This document shows positions 34,151-45,000 of a DNA stretch of 51,524 bases, piece after piece (position 1 is the stretch's first letter; every line of letters begins with the position of its first letter). Origin of the DNA: an uncultured Flavobacteriaceae bacterium (lineage in GTDB: Bacteria > Bacteroidota > Bacteroidia > Flavobacteriales > Flavobacteriaceae); contig CANNAC010000015.1 in the NCBI GenBank assembly GCA_947502495.1, positions 1 through 51,524 of the forward strand, given 5' to 3'. The notes under the pieces are model-generated. The model had not been told where the DNA came from and made no database searches. It saw only the letters and a program-made list of their open reading frames with translations. Both the position numbers and the translations under genes were made by a program.

Positions 34151-35908
34151 ATGTCAGAAAAAAATAGCAATCCAAATAAAAACAACCTCTCTACAGGTGT
34201 TATGCTTAATGCATACCCAGATAGTATAGGAAACAAACTTAGTGATGCTGTCGCAATGTTGAGTTTGCCAGAATTTAAAGACACCTTTTCATTATTTTAT
34301 ATTTTACCAACTTTTTTTAATAGCGACTTAGATAGAGGATTTTCTATAATAGATTATAATCTAAATAAGGATTTAGTAACTAAAGATGATTTAAAATCCC
34401 TCCATAAACTCAATATTAAACTCAAGTTTGATATTGTATTAAATCATCTTTCTGTTGCTTCTCCACAATTTAAAGATGTATTAAAAAATGGAGAAAAATC
34501 AAAATACAAGGACTTTTTTATTAACTGGAATACCTTTTGGCAAAACAATGGAGATGTAAATAAAGACGGAATTGTATTACCTAAAAAAGAATTTCTTAAT
34601 AAATTATTTATGAGAAAATCTGGACTTCCAATTTTGAAAGTCCGTTTTCCAGATGGTTCAGAAAAACCATATTGGAATACCTTTTATCAAGAAATTACAT
34701 ACCATAAAATAAACCATCAAGATCTTTCAAATTTAAACCATCTAAGTGTAACTCAATTAGAATGGATTTGTAGCAAAGTAAACAGTGCTATTGAAAGTAA
34801 AGTAGATATTAATACCATAGATTTTAAAGAACATAACATTTACAAAAATGAAATTCTTCAAATAATAGAAGAAAAGAAAACCTATTTAGGGCAAATGGAT
34901 GTGAATGCAGAATCTGCACTTGTCTGGGAATTTTACGAAGAAACACTTTCAAAATTAAAAGAATTTGGATGTTCCATTTTACGTTTAGATGCCTTTGCAT
35001 ATTTGCATAAAGAAGTTGGGCAAACCAACTTTTTCAACAAACCTGGAACTTGGCAATACTTAGAAAGAATAAAGCAAATAGCGAAGAAAAATGATTTAAT
35101 GCTATTGCCAGAAATTCATGCAGAATACGGTTTAGGCTTGCACGATGAGGTTGCAAAAAAGGATTATTTTATTTACGATTTCTTTTTGCCAGGATTAACC
35201 ATTCACGCACTTGAAAAAGGAACGAGTAAAGCAATCGTTAAATGGGCAAAAGAAATAATTAGTAAAGAATATAGAACCGTAAATATGTTAGGCTGTCATG
35301 ACGGAATACCTGTTTTAGATCTAAAAGGAAAAGAAGTTAATAATAGCTATAATCAAGGATTATTAAAAGATAGTGAGATTGAAGACATCATGAATACCAT
35401 CATGAAGCGCGGAGGAAGAGTGAAAAACTTATACGATCCATCAGGAAATAAAATATCCTATTATCAAATTAATGCCACATTTTTTAGTGCTCTTGGAGAA
35501 AACGAACAAAAACTATTATTAGCAAGAGCGATTCAGTTGTTCATGCCAGGAATTCCGCAAGTATGGTATTTAGATATTTTTGCCGGGAAAAATGATTATG
35601 AAGCAGCAGATAACGGCGGAAGTGCAGGACATAAAGAAATTAATAGAACTACAATAAAAAAGGAAGATGTAGCGCATGGTCTTAAAAAAGATATAGTTCT
35701 TCATCAGTTACAACTAATCAAACTAAGAAATACCTCTAAAGCATTTCACGGAACCATGAAAATCAACGAAACAGCTGATAATGAATTAGATATTTTATGG
35801 TCAAGTGATTCCGAAAAAGCACAGTTAAAGGCTAATCTTAAAACCTTGACATTTTCTGTTATGTATACAGAAAATGGAAAAACCAAAACAATGAAATTTC
35901 ATGATTAA
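34151..35908 (+). CDS. Sucrose phosphorylase-like glycoside hydrolase family 13 enzyme
   Basis: The expected reaction is sucrose + phosphate to alpha-glucose-1-phosphate + fructose, in the cytoplasm (no signal peptide). I take the ATG at 34151; a TTG at 34145 is the only earlier option. Using that start, the GH13 catalytic residues are Asp280 in RLDAF (nucleophile), Glu321 in LLPEIHAEYG (acid/base) and Asp384 in CHDGIPVLDLKG (transition-state). FMPGIPQVWYLDIFAGKND closely follows classical sucrose phosphorylases. At 585 residues it is longer than the usual about 500, with extra sequence in the domain B region (about 130-260). Related specificities such as sucrose-6-phosphate or glucosylglycerate cannot be excluded, but the fructokinase neighbour favours sucrose. 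Confidence 0.87.
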   Translation: MSEKNSNPNKNNLSTGVMLNAYPDSIGNKLSDAVAMLSLPEFKDTFSLFYILPTFFNSDLDRGFSIIDYNLNKDLVTKDDLKSLHKLNIKLKFDIVLNHLSVASPQFKDVLKNGEKSKYKDFFINWNTFWQNNGDVNKDGIVLPKKEFLNKLFMRKSGLPILKVRFPDGSEKPYWNTFYQEITYHKINHQDLSNLNHLSVTQLEWICSKVNSAIESKVDINTIDFKEHNIYKNEILQIIEEKKTYLGQMDVNAESALVWEFYEETLSKLKEFGCSILRLDAFAYLHKEVGQTNFFNKPGTWQYLERIKQIAKKNDLMLLPEIHAEYGLGLHDEVAKKDYFIYDFFLPGLTIHALEKGTSKAIVKWAKEIISKEYRTVNMLGCHDGIPVLDLKGKEVNNSYNQGLLKDSEIEDIMNTIMKRGGRVKNLYDPSGNKISYYQINATFFSALGENEQKLLLARAIQLFMPGIPQVWYLDIFAGKNDYEAADNGGSAGHKEINRTTIKKEDVAHGLKKDIVLHQLQLIKLRNTSKAFHGTMKINETADNELDILWSSDSEKAQLKANLKTLTFSVMYTENGKTKTMKFHD

Positions 35909-36002
35909 AACAAATATCCCTTTTTAAATCTAGTAAGTACACATCTTCGTTCACTAAGCTATTTCCGTTTACTTTTTTCTATGCTCTGTTCTCCTAATAG
36001 TC

Positions 36003-36010
36003 TATATTTG
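36003..36010 (+). promoter_or_regulatory. Candidate -7 element of the malic enzyme gene
   Basis: TATATTTG matches the consensus and lies 25 bp before the ATG, giving a short leader. No TTG is found at -33. The gap before it (35909-36002) shows no convincing terminator for the sucrose operon. Confidence 0.45.
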
Positions 36011-36035
36011 CTAGTTCGATAAAACCATAGTAATT

Positions 36036-38342
36036 ATGAGTAAACAAAGCAAAAGAAGAGAAGCTTTAGTATATCACGCAAAGCCAACTCCAGGAAAGAT
36101 AGAAGTAGTACCTACAAAAAAATATGCAACACAAAGAGACTTGTCTTTAGCATATTCGCCAGGTGTAGCAGAACCTTGCTTAGAAATAGAAAAAGATAAA
36201 GAGAACGCTTATAAGTATACCGCAAAAGGAAATCTTGTAGCCGTAATATCTAACGGAACAGCAGTTTTAGGTTTAGGTAATATTGGTCCGTTAGCTTCCA
36301 AGCCAGTAATGGAAGGAAAGGGACTTCTGTTTAAAATATTTGCAGGAATAGATGTTTTTGATATTGAAGTAGATACCGAAAACGTAGAAGAATTTATAGC
36401 TACAGTTAAAAATATAGCACCAACTTTTGGAGGAATTAATCTAGAAGATATTAAAGCTCCGGAAGCTTTCGAAATTGAAAGACGACTAAAAGAGGAGTTG
36501 GATATTCCTGTAATGCATGATGACCAACATGGTACAGCAATTATTTCTGCAGCAGCATTATTAAACGCATTAGAACTTTCTGAAAAGAAAATTGAAGAAG
36601 TTACAATAGTAGTTAGTGGCGCAGGACCAGCAGCGATTTCGTGCACAAGGTTATACCAAGCCTTTGGTGCAAAACGTGAAAATATTGTCATGCTAGATAG
36701 CAAAGGTGTGATTCGTGAGGATAGAGGAAATCTTTCCGCTGAAAAAGCAGAATTTGCAACCCATAGAAAAATAGATACACTAGACGAAGCAATGCAAGAT
36801 GCCGATGTGTTTATTGGTTTGTCAAGAGCAGATGTGGTAACACCAAGTATGTTAAAAGTCATGGCTAAAAACCCAATAGTTTTTGCAATGGCTAATCCAG
36901 ATCCAGAAATAAGCTATCAACTAGCCATAGATACTAGAGATGATATTATTATGGCAACAGGTAGAAGTGACCATCCTAATCAAGTAAATAATGTACTAGG
37001 TTTTCCATTTATTTTTAGAGGCGCTTTAGATGTTCGTGCTACTGCAATTAACGAAGCTATGAAAATGGCAGCAGTTAAAGCGTTGGCAGCATTAGCAAAA
37101 GAAGCCGTTCCAGAGCAAGTAAACATTGCGTATGGCGAAACTAGATTGACATTTAGTAAAGAATATATCATTCCAAAACCTTTTGATCCTCGTTTAATAA
37201 CAACGGTTCCACCAGCTGTGGCAAAAGCAGCAATGGAAAGTGGTGTGGCAAAAGAACCAATAGAAGATTGGCAAAAATATGAAGACGAATTATTAGAACG
37301 TCTTGGTAGTGATAATAAGATCGTTAGACTTTTATTAAATAGAGCTAAAACAAACCCTAAACGTGTGGTTTTTGCAGAAGCAGACCAATTAGATGTTTTA
37401 AAAGCTGCGCAAATTGTATATGAAGAAGGCGTTGCACATCCAATTCTTTTAGGAAGAAGAGATGAAATTGAAAGACTAAAAGAAGAAATAGAGTTTGATG
37501 CAGATGTGTTAATTATCGACCCTAAATCGGATGAAGAATTAGAACGTAAAAACAGATATGCTGAAGCCTACTGGCAACAACGTAAACGTAGAGGAATCAC
37601 TTTGTATTCGGCACAAAAAATAATGCGTGAACGTAATTATTTTGCGGCTATGATGGTGAATGAAGGGGATGCAGATGCCCTTATTTCTGGTTATTCTAGA
37701 AGTTATCCTTCGGTAGTGAAACCAATGTTAGAACTTATTGGTATGGCGCATGGAACTACTCGTGTAGCAACTACTAATTTAATGATGACAAAAAGAGGTC
37801 CTTTGTTTTTAAGTGATACGGCAATTAATATTGATCCAACAGCAAAAGATTTAGCTATTATTGCGCAAATGACTGCTAGAACAGTAAAAATGTTTGGTAT
37901 GGACCCTGTTATGGCAATGACCAGTTATTCTAACTTTGGTTCTTCCACAAATGAAAAAGCTTCCAAAGTAAGAGACGCAGTTGCTATACTTCATAAAGCA
38001 TATCCAGATATGGTTATCGATGGGGAATTGCAAACAGATTTTGCTTTAAATAGCGAGAAGATAAAAGAAGTGTTCCCGTTTTCAAAATTAGCAGGAAAGA
38101 AAGTAAATACGCTAATTTTCCCTAATCTAGATGCTGCAAATATTACGTACAAACTATTAAAAGTACTTAATAAAGCAGATTCAATTGGGCCAATTATGAT
38201 GGGAATGCGCAAACCAGTTCATATTCTTCAACTTGGTGCAAGTGTAGACGAAATTGTAAACATGACAGCAATTGCTGTAATTGATGCACAAGAAAAAGAG
38301 AAATGGGAATTAAAACACAGTAAAAACACAAGTAAAAAGTAA
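36036..38342 (+). CDS. maeB: NADP-dependent malic enzyme with C-terminal phosphotransacetylase-like domain
   Basis: This enzyme decarboxylates malate to pyruvate with reduction of NAD(P). The 768-residue protein has the malic-enzyme catalytic part at about 1-425 (YSPGVAEPCLEIEKD; MHDDQHGTAIISAAALLNAL). The dinucleotide fold is VVSGAGPAAISCTRLYQAFGA near 193-213. A phosphate acetyltransferase-like domain spans about 440-755 (VVFAEADQLDVLKAAQIVYEEGVAHPILLGR; NFGSSTNEKASKVRDAV). In known long-form enzymes this second domain is regulatory, often sensing acetyl-CoA, and not a working transacetylase. It forms its own unit before ruvA, 101 bp apart. It supplies pyruvate and NADPH, unrelated to the sucrose operon except by position. 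Confidence 0.95.
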   Translation: MSKQSKRREALVYHAKPTPGKIEVVPTKKYATQRDLSLAYSPGVAEPCLEIEKDKENAYKYTAKGNLVAVISNGTAVLGLGNIGPLASKPVMEGKGLLFKIFAGIDVFDIEVDTENVEEFIATVKNIAPTFGGINLEDIKAPEAFEIERRLKEELDIPVMHDDQHGTAIISAAALLNALELSEKKIEEVTIVVSGAGPAAISCTRLYQAFGAKRENIVMLDSKGVIREDRGNLSAEKAEFATHRKIDTLDEAMQDADVFIGLSRADVVTPSMLKVMAKNPIVFAMANPDPEISYQLAIDTRDDIIMATGRSDHPNQVNNVLGFPFIFRGALDVRATAINEAMKMAAVKALAALAKEAVPEQVNIAYGETRLTFSKEYIIPKPFDPRLITTVPPAVAKAAMESGVAKEPIEDWQKYEDELLERLGSDNKIVRLLLNRAKTNPKRVVFAEADQLDVLKAAQIVYEEGVAHPILLGRRDEIERLKEEIEFDADVLIIDPKSDEELERKNRYAEAYWQQRKRRGITLYSAQKIMRERNYFAAMMVNEGDADALISGYSRSYPSVVKPMLELIGMAHGTTRVATTNLMMTKRGPLFLSDTAINIDPTAKDLAIIAQMTARTVKMFGMDPVMAMTSYSNFGSSTNEKASKVRDAVAILHKAYPDMVIDGELQTDFALNSEKIKEVFPFSKLAGKKVNTLIFPNLDAANITYKLLKVLNKADSIGPIMMGMRKPVHILQLGASVDEIVNMTAIAVIDAQEKEKWELKHSKNTSKK

Positions 38343-38413
38343 GTATTTTACCGATTTAATTAACGTTTTATTGTGATTTAACATATCACAATGGTATTGC
38401 ATAATAATTTTAT

Positions 38414-38421
38414 TACATTTG
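38414..38421 (+). promoter_or_regulatory. Candidate -7 element of ruvA-sprA
   Basis: TACATTTG fits TAnnTTTG, 22 bp before the ruvA ATG. The nearest TTG (38397-38399) is only 14 nt away, so the -33 box is not convincing. Confidence 0.4.
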
Positions 38422-38443
38422 AGAGTTTAATGCGAATTTTTAC

Positions 38444-39025
38444 ATGATAACACACATACAAGGAAAATTAGTAGAGAAGAACCCAACAGATGTTGTAATA
38501 GACTGCAATGGCGTTGGTTATATGCTTAATATTTCTTTACATACATATTCTCAAATTCCAGATCAAGAAAACTTAAAACTGTATACACATCTTCAGGTTA
38601 AAGAAGATTCTCATACTTTATTTGGTTTTTCTTCTTTGGCAGAAAGAGAAATGTTTAAGCTTTTAATTTCGGTAAGTGGTATTGGTGCAAGTATTGCTCG
38701 CACCATGCTTTCTTCATTAACACCAAAACAAGTTAGAGAAGGAATTGCTGTTGGTGATGTTGCTTTAATTCAATCTATTAAAGGTATTGGAGCAAAAACC
38801 GCGCAACGTGTTATACTCGACTTAAAAGACAAAGTCCTAAAGATTTATGATATTGATGAAGTTTCAGTATCTCAAAACAATACAAGTAAAGATGAAGCGT
38901 TATCAGCTTTAGAAGTTCTTGGTTTTAATAAAAAACAGGCAGAACGTGTGGTGGATAAAGTGATTGCTATTCAGCCAGACGCAAACGTAGAAGTTATTAT
39001 TAAGCAAGCTTTAAAAAACTTATAA
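38444..39025 (+). CDS. ruvA: Holliday junction DNA-binding protein RuvA
   Basis: RuvA binds four-way junctions and loads the RuvB motor. The 193-residue protein has the N-terminal OB domain (MITHIQGKLVEKNPTDVVIDCNGVGYMLN). Tandem helix-hairpin-helix motifs follow (FKLLISVSGIGASIARTML; LIQSIKGIGAKTAQRVILDLKDK). The small C-terminal RuvB-contact domain is DEALSALEVLGFNKKQAERVVDKV. Length is normal. It lies only 6 bp before sprA, so DNA repair and secretion genes share a transcript. Its partner ruvB is about 17.5 kb upstream, separately transcribed. Confidence 0.96.
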   Translation: MITHIQGKLVEKNPTDVVIDCNGVGYMLNISLHTYSQIPDQENLKLYTHLQVKEDSHTLFGFSSLAEREMFKLLISVSGIGASIARTMLSSLTPKQVREGIAVGDVALIQSIKGIGAKTAQRVILDLKDKVLKIYDIDEVSVSQNNTSKDEALSALEVLGFNKKQAERVVDKVIAIQPDANVEVIIKQALKNL

Positions 39026-39031
39026 TAAGAT

Positions 39032-42000
39032 TTGAATACAACTAACTCTAAATCAGTAAAAGCAATTCAAAAGCAACTCTTTACTACAGTTGCCGTTTTA
39101 TTGTCTTTTGTAGCTTGGTCGCAAGAGCCAACACCGCAGGACTCAACAAGCACAGGTTACAGTCTTGGTAATTTACAAATGCCAAACCCTACCAGTATTG
39201 TTTCGCAATACACCTATGATCCTGCAACAGATAGATATTTTTATACAGAAACAGTAGGGACTTTTAATATTAACTATCCGGTAATTTTAACGCCAAGAGA
39301 ATTTCAAGAATTAGTAGCCAAAGAAAACTCAAGAAGTTACTACAAGCAAAAAATTGACGCTTTCGATGGTAAAAAGGAAGGAAGTGAAGAAGAACAAAAA
39401 AATCTATTACCAGAATTTTATGTAAACTCCGGACTTTTTGAAACCATTTTTGGAAGTAATACAATTGAAGTGGTACCGCAAGGTTCTGTAGAAATGGATT
39501 TAGGAGTGTTATTCACAAAACAAGATAACCCTTCATTTTCTCCAAGAAATAGAAGTAATTTCACCTTTGATTTTGATCAACGTATTAGCTTGAGTTTATT
39601 AGGAAAAGTAGGAACGCGTTTGCAAGTAACCGCTAATTACGATACAGAATCTACTTTCGATTTTCAAAATTTAGTGAAATTAGAGTACACACCAACGGAA
39701 GATGATATCATTCAAAAGATAGAAGTTGGTAATGTAAGTATGCCTCTTAATAGTTCTTTAATTACAGGAGCGCAAAGTTTATTTGGTGTAAAAACACAAT
39801 TGCAATTTGGTAGAACAACCATTACGGCTGTGTATTCCGAACAAAAATCAGATACAAAAACGGTAGTAGCGCAAGGTGGAGGAACCTTAGAAGAATTCGA
39901 CTTTTATGCTAGAGACTATGATGAAAACAGACACTTCTTTTTAGCACATTATTTTAGAGATAACTATGATGCGGCATTAAATAATTATCCATTTATAAAT
40001 ACACAAGTTCAAATTACTAGAATAGAAGCTTGGATCACAAACCGAAGTAATAATACCGAAAATGTAAGAAATATTGTCGGATTACAAGATTTAGGGGAAA
40101 CCGCTAGAGTAGGTTCTGCAGTTGCAGTTACTGGAGGTCCAAACGCCTATCCAGATAATGATAATAATGCGTTCGATCCAACCAATATTGGTGGGGCAGG
40201 ATCACAACTTAATGATTTAATTAGAGATATTGCTACCGTACAATCTGGTATTAGTGTTCCCGGAGTTACAGAAGGAGCAGATTACGCAAAATTGGAGAAT
40301 GCAAGAAAGTTAACCGAGAATCAAGAGTATACGCTAAACACGCAGTTGGGTTATATTTCTTTAAACCAACGTTTAAATAGTGATGAGGTTTTAGCAGTTG
40401 CCTTTCAATTTACAGTTGCAGGACAAGTATATCAAGTTGGTGAATTTGCAAATGATGGTGTAGACGCAACCGGCGTTTCTACAGATACAGACGGAAATGT
40501 TACTGCGGTTACAAATAACAACTTAGTTTTAAAATTATTAAAAAGTCCGATAACATCTACTTCCCAACCTATTTGGGATTTAATGATGAAAAATATTTAT
40601 GATACAGGAGCGTATCAATTAAGTCAAGAAGATTTTAAATTAAATATTTTTTATAACGAAGGTTCTCCAGTAAACTTTATTACGCCAGTTTCAGGAACAG
40701 CATTTCCAACTTTTGATGCTAATACAACCATTACAACAGATGATTCTGAAATTACCGAAACACCATTAATTCGTTTATTTCATTTAGATAAATTAAACTA
40801 CAATAATGATCCGCAAGTTGGAGGAGATGGTTTCTTTGATTTCGTATCTGGAACGACTGTAATTCCGCAAAACGGAAAAATTGTGTTTACAAAAGTAGAG
40901 CCTTTTGGAGAATACCTTTTTGATGTTTTAGCATTAGGTGGTGAGGATTATGATATGACTACTTCATACAACGGCAACCAGGCCAAATATGTGTATGATG
41001 TTTTATATAAGGAAACAAAAACAGCAGCTCTTGAAGAGGTAGAGAAAAATAAATTCCAAATAACAGGTAGGTATACTTCTTCTGGAAGTGGTGGTATTTC
41101 TATAGGTGCCTTTAATGTGCCAAGAGGTTCTGTCGTTGTTACAGCTGGAGGTCGTGTGTTAGTAGAAGGAATAGATTATACGGTAAACTATCAAATAGGA
41201 ACCGTGCAAATTTTAGACGAAGCGTTAAAAGCCTCTAACACACCTATTCAAGTTTCCACGGAAAATAATTCTATTTTCGGACAAACATCGAAGCGTTTCT
41301 TTGGTTTAAATGTAGAGCATAAGTTTAACGAAAACTTTGTTATTGGTGCAACATACATTGGCTTAAAAGAAAGACCAATAACCCAAAAAGCAAATTATAA
41401 TAGTGAGCCAATAAATAATCAGATTTATGGTTTCAATGTAAACTATTCTACAGAAGTTCCATTTTTAACAAGATTAGTAAATAAACTTCCTAATATTGAT
41501 ACCGATGTGCCTTCTAATTTTTCTATACGAGGAGAAGTTGCAGCATTACGTCCAGGTTCACCTAGTGGTACAGATTTTGGCGGCGAAGCAACATCGTATA
41601 TAGATGATTTTGAAGGTTCACAAAGTGCTATAGATTTAAAATCGGCTAGTTCTTGGTACTTATCCAGTAGACCTATTAGAGTAGATGATACCGATGTTTT
41701 TGATGTGCAAAACATTACCAATGGTTATGGTAGAGCAATGTTAAACTGGTATCATGTAGATCCTATTTTTTATAGTAGTAGACGTCCAGATGGTATTAGT
41801 GATGATGACATGTCTGGTTTATATACTTCAAGAGTATTCATTAATGAGCTTTTTCCACAACAAGATATCGCGCAAGGACAAACAACAGTCTTAAATACTT
41901 TAGATTTAGCGTACTATCCTGCAGAACGTGGGCCTTATAATTTTCAGACGAATGATATTGATATTCCTAGCGGAACGTTAACAGCGCCACAAGACTCTTG

Positions 42001-45000
42001 GGCAGGAATTTCACGTCAGCTTACTTCTACAGATTTTGAACAAGCAAATGTAGAGTATATAGAATTTTGGTTACAAGATCCATTTCAAGAAAACGCAGCA
42101 AATCCAGGAGGTAAATTAGTGTTTAACCTTGGTAATATTTCGGAAGATGTTGTTAAAGATGGAAGAAAATTATACGAAAACGGTTTGCCAAAAGATGGTG
42201 ATGTTAGTGTTTTCACCCAAACAGATTGGGGAAGTGTAGTGCCTTTAAATCAATCCTTAATTTATGCTTTTGATTCTACAGGAGATGAACGTACCAATCA
42301 AGATGTAGGCTACGATGGTTATGATGATATAGAGGAAAAATTACTTTCTCCATCTTTAGATTATCAAAACTTAACAGATCCTTCTAATGATAATTATTCT
42401 TATTTCTTAAATACAGACGGAGATGTTTTTGATCGTTATAAAAAATATAATAACGTAGAAGGTAATTCGCCAGATACATTTAGCGATACCAATAGAGGTA
42501 GTACCACGCAACCAGATGTGGAAGATATTAATAGAGATAACACAATGAACACCATTGATAGTTATTATGAATACGAACTTGATATTACACCTTCCGACTT
42601 AAATCTTAACAATCCATACATTGTAGATATCAAAGATTCGGAAACGAGACAATTACCTAATGGGCAATCTGTAGTTCCAGTTTGGTATCAGTTTAGAGTT
42701 CCAGTATCCGATTTCACAAATGATGTTGGTGGTATTGCAGATTTACGTTCTATTCGTTTTGCACGTATGTATGTTAAAGATTTCTCAGAAGCTACAGTCT
42801 TTAGATTTGGTTCTTTAGATTTAGTACGTAGTGAATGGAGAAGATACTCACAGACTTTAGATGAAGATCTAGGAGATCCAGATTTAGATGTAAATACAGA
42901 TTTTAGTATTGGTGTAATTAGTACTTTAGAAAATGATGGAGATTACCAATCACCTCCAGGAGTAGATGCTGAAGAATTATACAACAACAATACAGTTATA
43001 AGACAAAACGAGCAGGCCTTAGTCGTTAATGTTTGCGATTTAGAATCCCACGATGCGAGAGCCGTTTACAAAAATATAAATGTCGATATGAGACAGTATA
43101 AGCACTTAAAAATGTTTATGCATGCAGAAGTAGGAGAAGACATGTCTATTTTAGATGATGGAGATTTAATTGGTTTTATAAGAATGGGGAATGACCTTTC
43201 TCAAAACTATTACCAAATAGAAGTGCCTTTAACGGTATCTACAGGGACATCAAGATCCGATCTATGGCCAGAGTTTAATGATTTGGATGTGGATTTATCC
43301 GTACTTCAGCAAATAAAAGCAAAAGCAATATCCGATAATTTTAGTGCAACACAAGCAACATTCTATGATGTTGTTGATGGTGTGTTAAGCGAAAATTCGG
43401 TTCCAGAATTTTCACAATATACTATAGGGCAACAACGTGTAGCTATATTTGGTAATCCTAATTTTGGAGACATTAGAAGCTTAATGGTAGGTGTTAAAAA
43501 TGCCGATGATAGAACATCTAAATGTGGGGAGATTTGGTTTAATGAACTTCGCCTTGCAGAAATGGATAATGAAGGTGGTTGGGCTACCGTAATAAGTGCG
43601 GACGGAAATATTGCCGATTTTGCAAATGTTAGCGCAACAGGTAGATACAGTACTTCTGGTTTTGGGTCTATAGAACAAGGACCTCAAGAACGTAGTTTAG
43701 AAGACGTACAACAGTATGATGTAGTTACTAATGTTAATGCAGGACAGTTACTACCTAAGAAATGGGGAATTCAAATTCCATTTAATTATGGTCAAGGAGA
43801 AGAAAGTATTACACCTAAGTACGATCAGCTTTACGAAGATATTGAACTGCAAACAAGAATAGATGCGGCAGAAACTAGTGCCGAAAAAGAAACGATTAAA
43901 GAACAATCGCAAACCTACACGAAAAGAAAAAATATTAGTTTTATTGGCGTAAGAAAAAATAGAACGACAGAGAAAAAACCGCAATTCTATGATGTAGAAA
44001 ATTTAACATTAAGTTATTCCTACAACAAAGTAGAACATCGGGATTTCGAAATAGAACGTTCATTAGATCAACAAGTAAGAACAGGTGCTAGTTATGCATA
44101 TAATTTCGCGCCATTTTCAATAGAACCATTTAAAAAGAACGATTCCTTATTTACAGGTAAATACTGGAAAATATTAAAAGACTTTAACTTTAACCCATTA
44201 CCTTCAAGCTTTACGGTTAATTCAGACTTCAACCGACAGTTTAACAAACAAAAATTTAGAGATGTTGATTTAACAGGAGATAATATCGGTTTAGAGGAAT
44301 TGTTTAGAAGAAATTACACCTATGATTTTCAATATACGGTAAACTTCAATGTAACAAAATCCTTAAGTTTCGATTATACTTCATCTAGTAATAAAATTGT
44401 AAGAAACTATTACATTGATGATGAGTTAAACGGAAGGCAAGATCCAGAATTAACGGTTTGGGATGGTTTCTTCGATTTTGGAGATCCTAATAGACAATAT
44501 CAGAAACTTGGCTTGAACTACAAATTGCCTATAAATAAAATTCCAACCTTCAGTTTTATTGATGCTACCTATACGTATAGCGGTGAATTTCAATGGCAAA
44601 AAGGATCCGATTTATATGGAGATATAGAATATGTAGATACCGACGGTGGTGGATTAACTGGAACATATGATTTAGGAAATTCCATATCTAACGCCAACCA
44701 ACACAATATTAATGCATCTTTAGATATGAATAAGTTGTATAAATATCTTGGTATATCGAAGAAGAAAAGTAGAAAGAATACGAGTACAGCTAGACCTAGT
44801 AGAGCAACGCCTCCAGGAGCAGGTGAGAAAGCTAAAAAGCCTGTAAAAGTTAAAAAACCAAGTAAGCTAGCAAACTTTGGAATAGGTGTAGTAACTAGTG
44901 TAAAACGTATACAATTAAACTATAACGAATCTAATGGTACTTACCTTCCAGGTTATACTCAAACACCAGGATTTGCAGGAACATTAAAACCTACAGTTGG

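Noticed and set aside
34151-35908. Alternative reading as alpha-amylase or amylosucrase
   Set aside because: The PEIHAEYG, CHDGIPVLDLKG and GKND motifs follow sucrose phosphorylases, there is no signal peptide, and the neighbour is a fructokinase.
36209-36862. Long minus-strand frame of 217 codons inside the malic enzyme gene
   Set aside because: It lies wholly within a well-recognised gene, its text is Ser/Ile-rich without motifs, and no promoter or spacing supports it.
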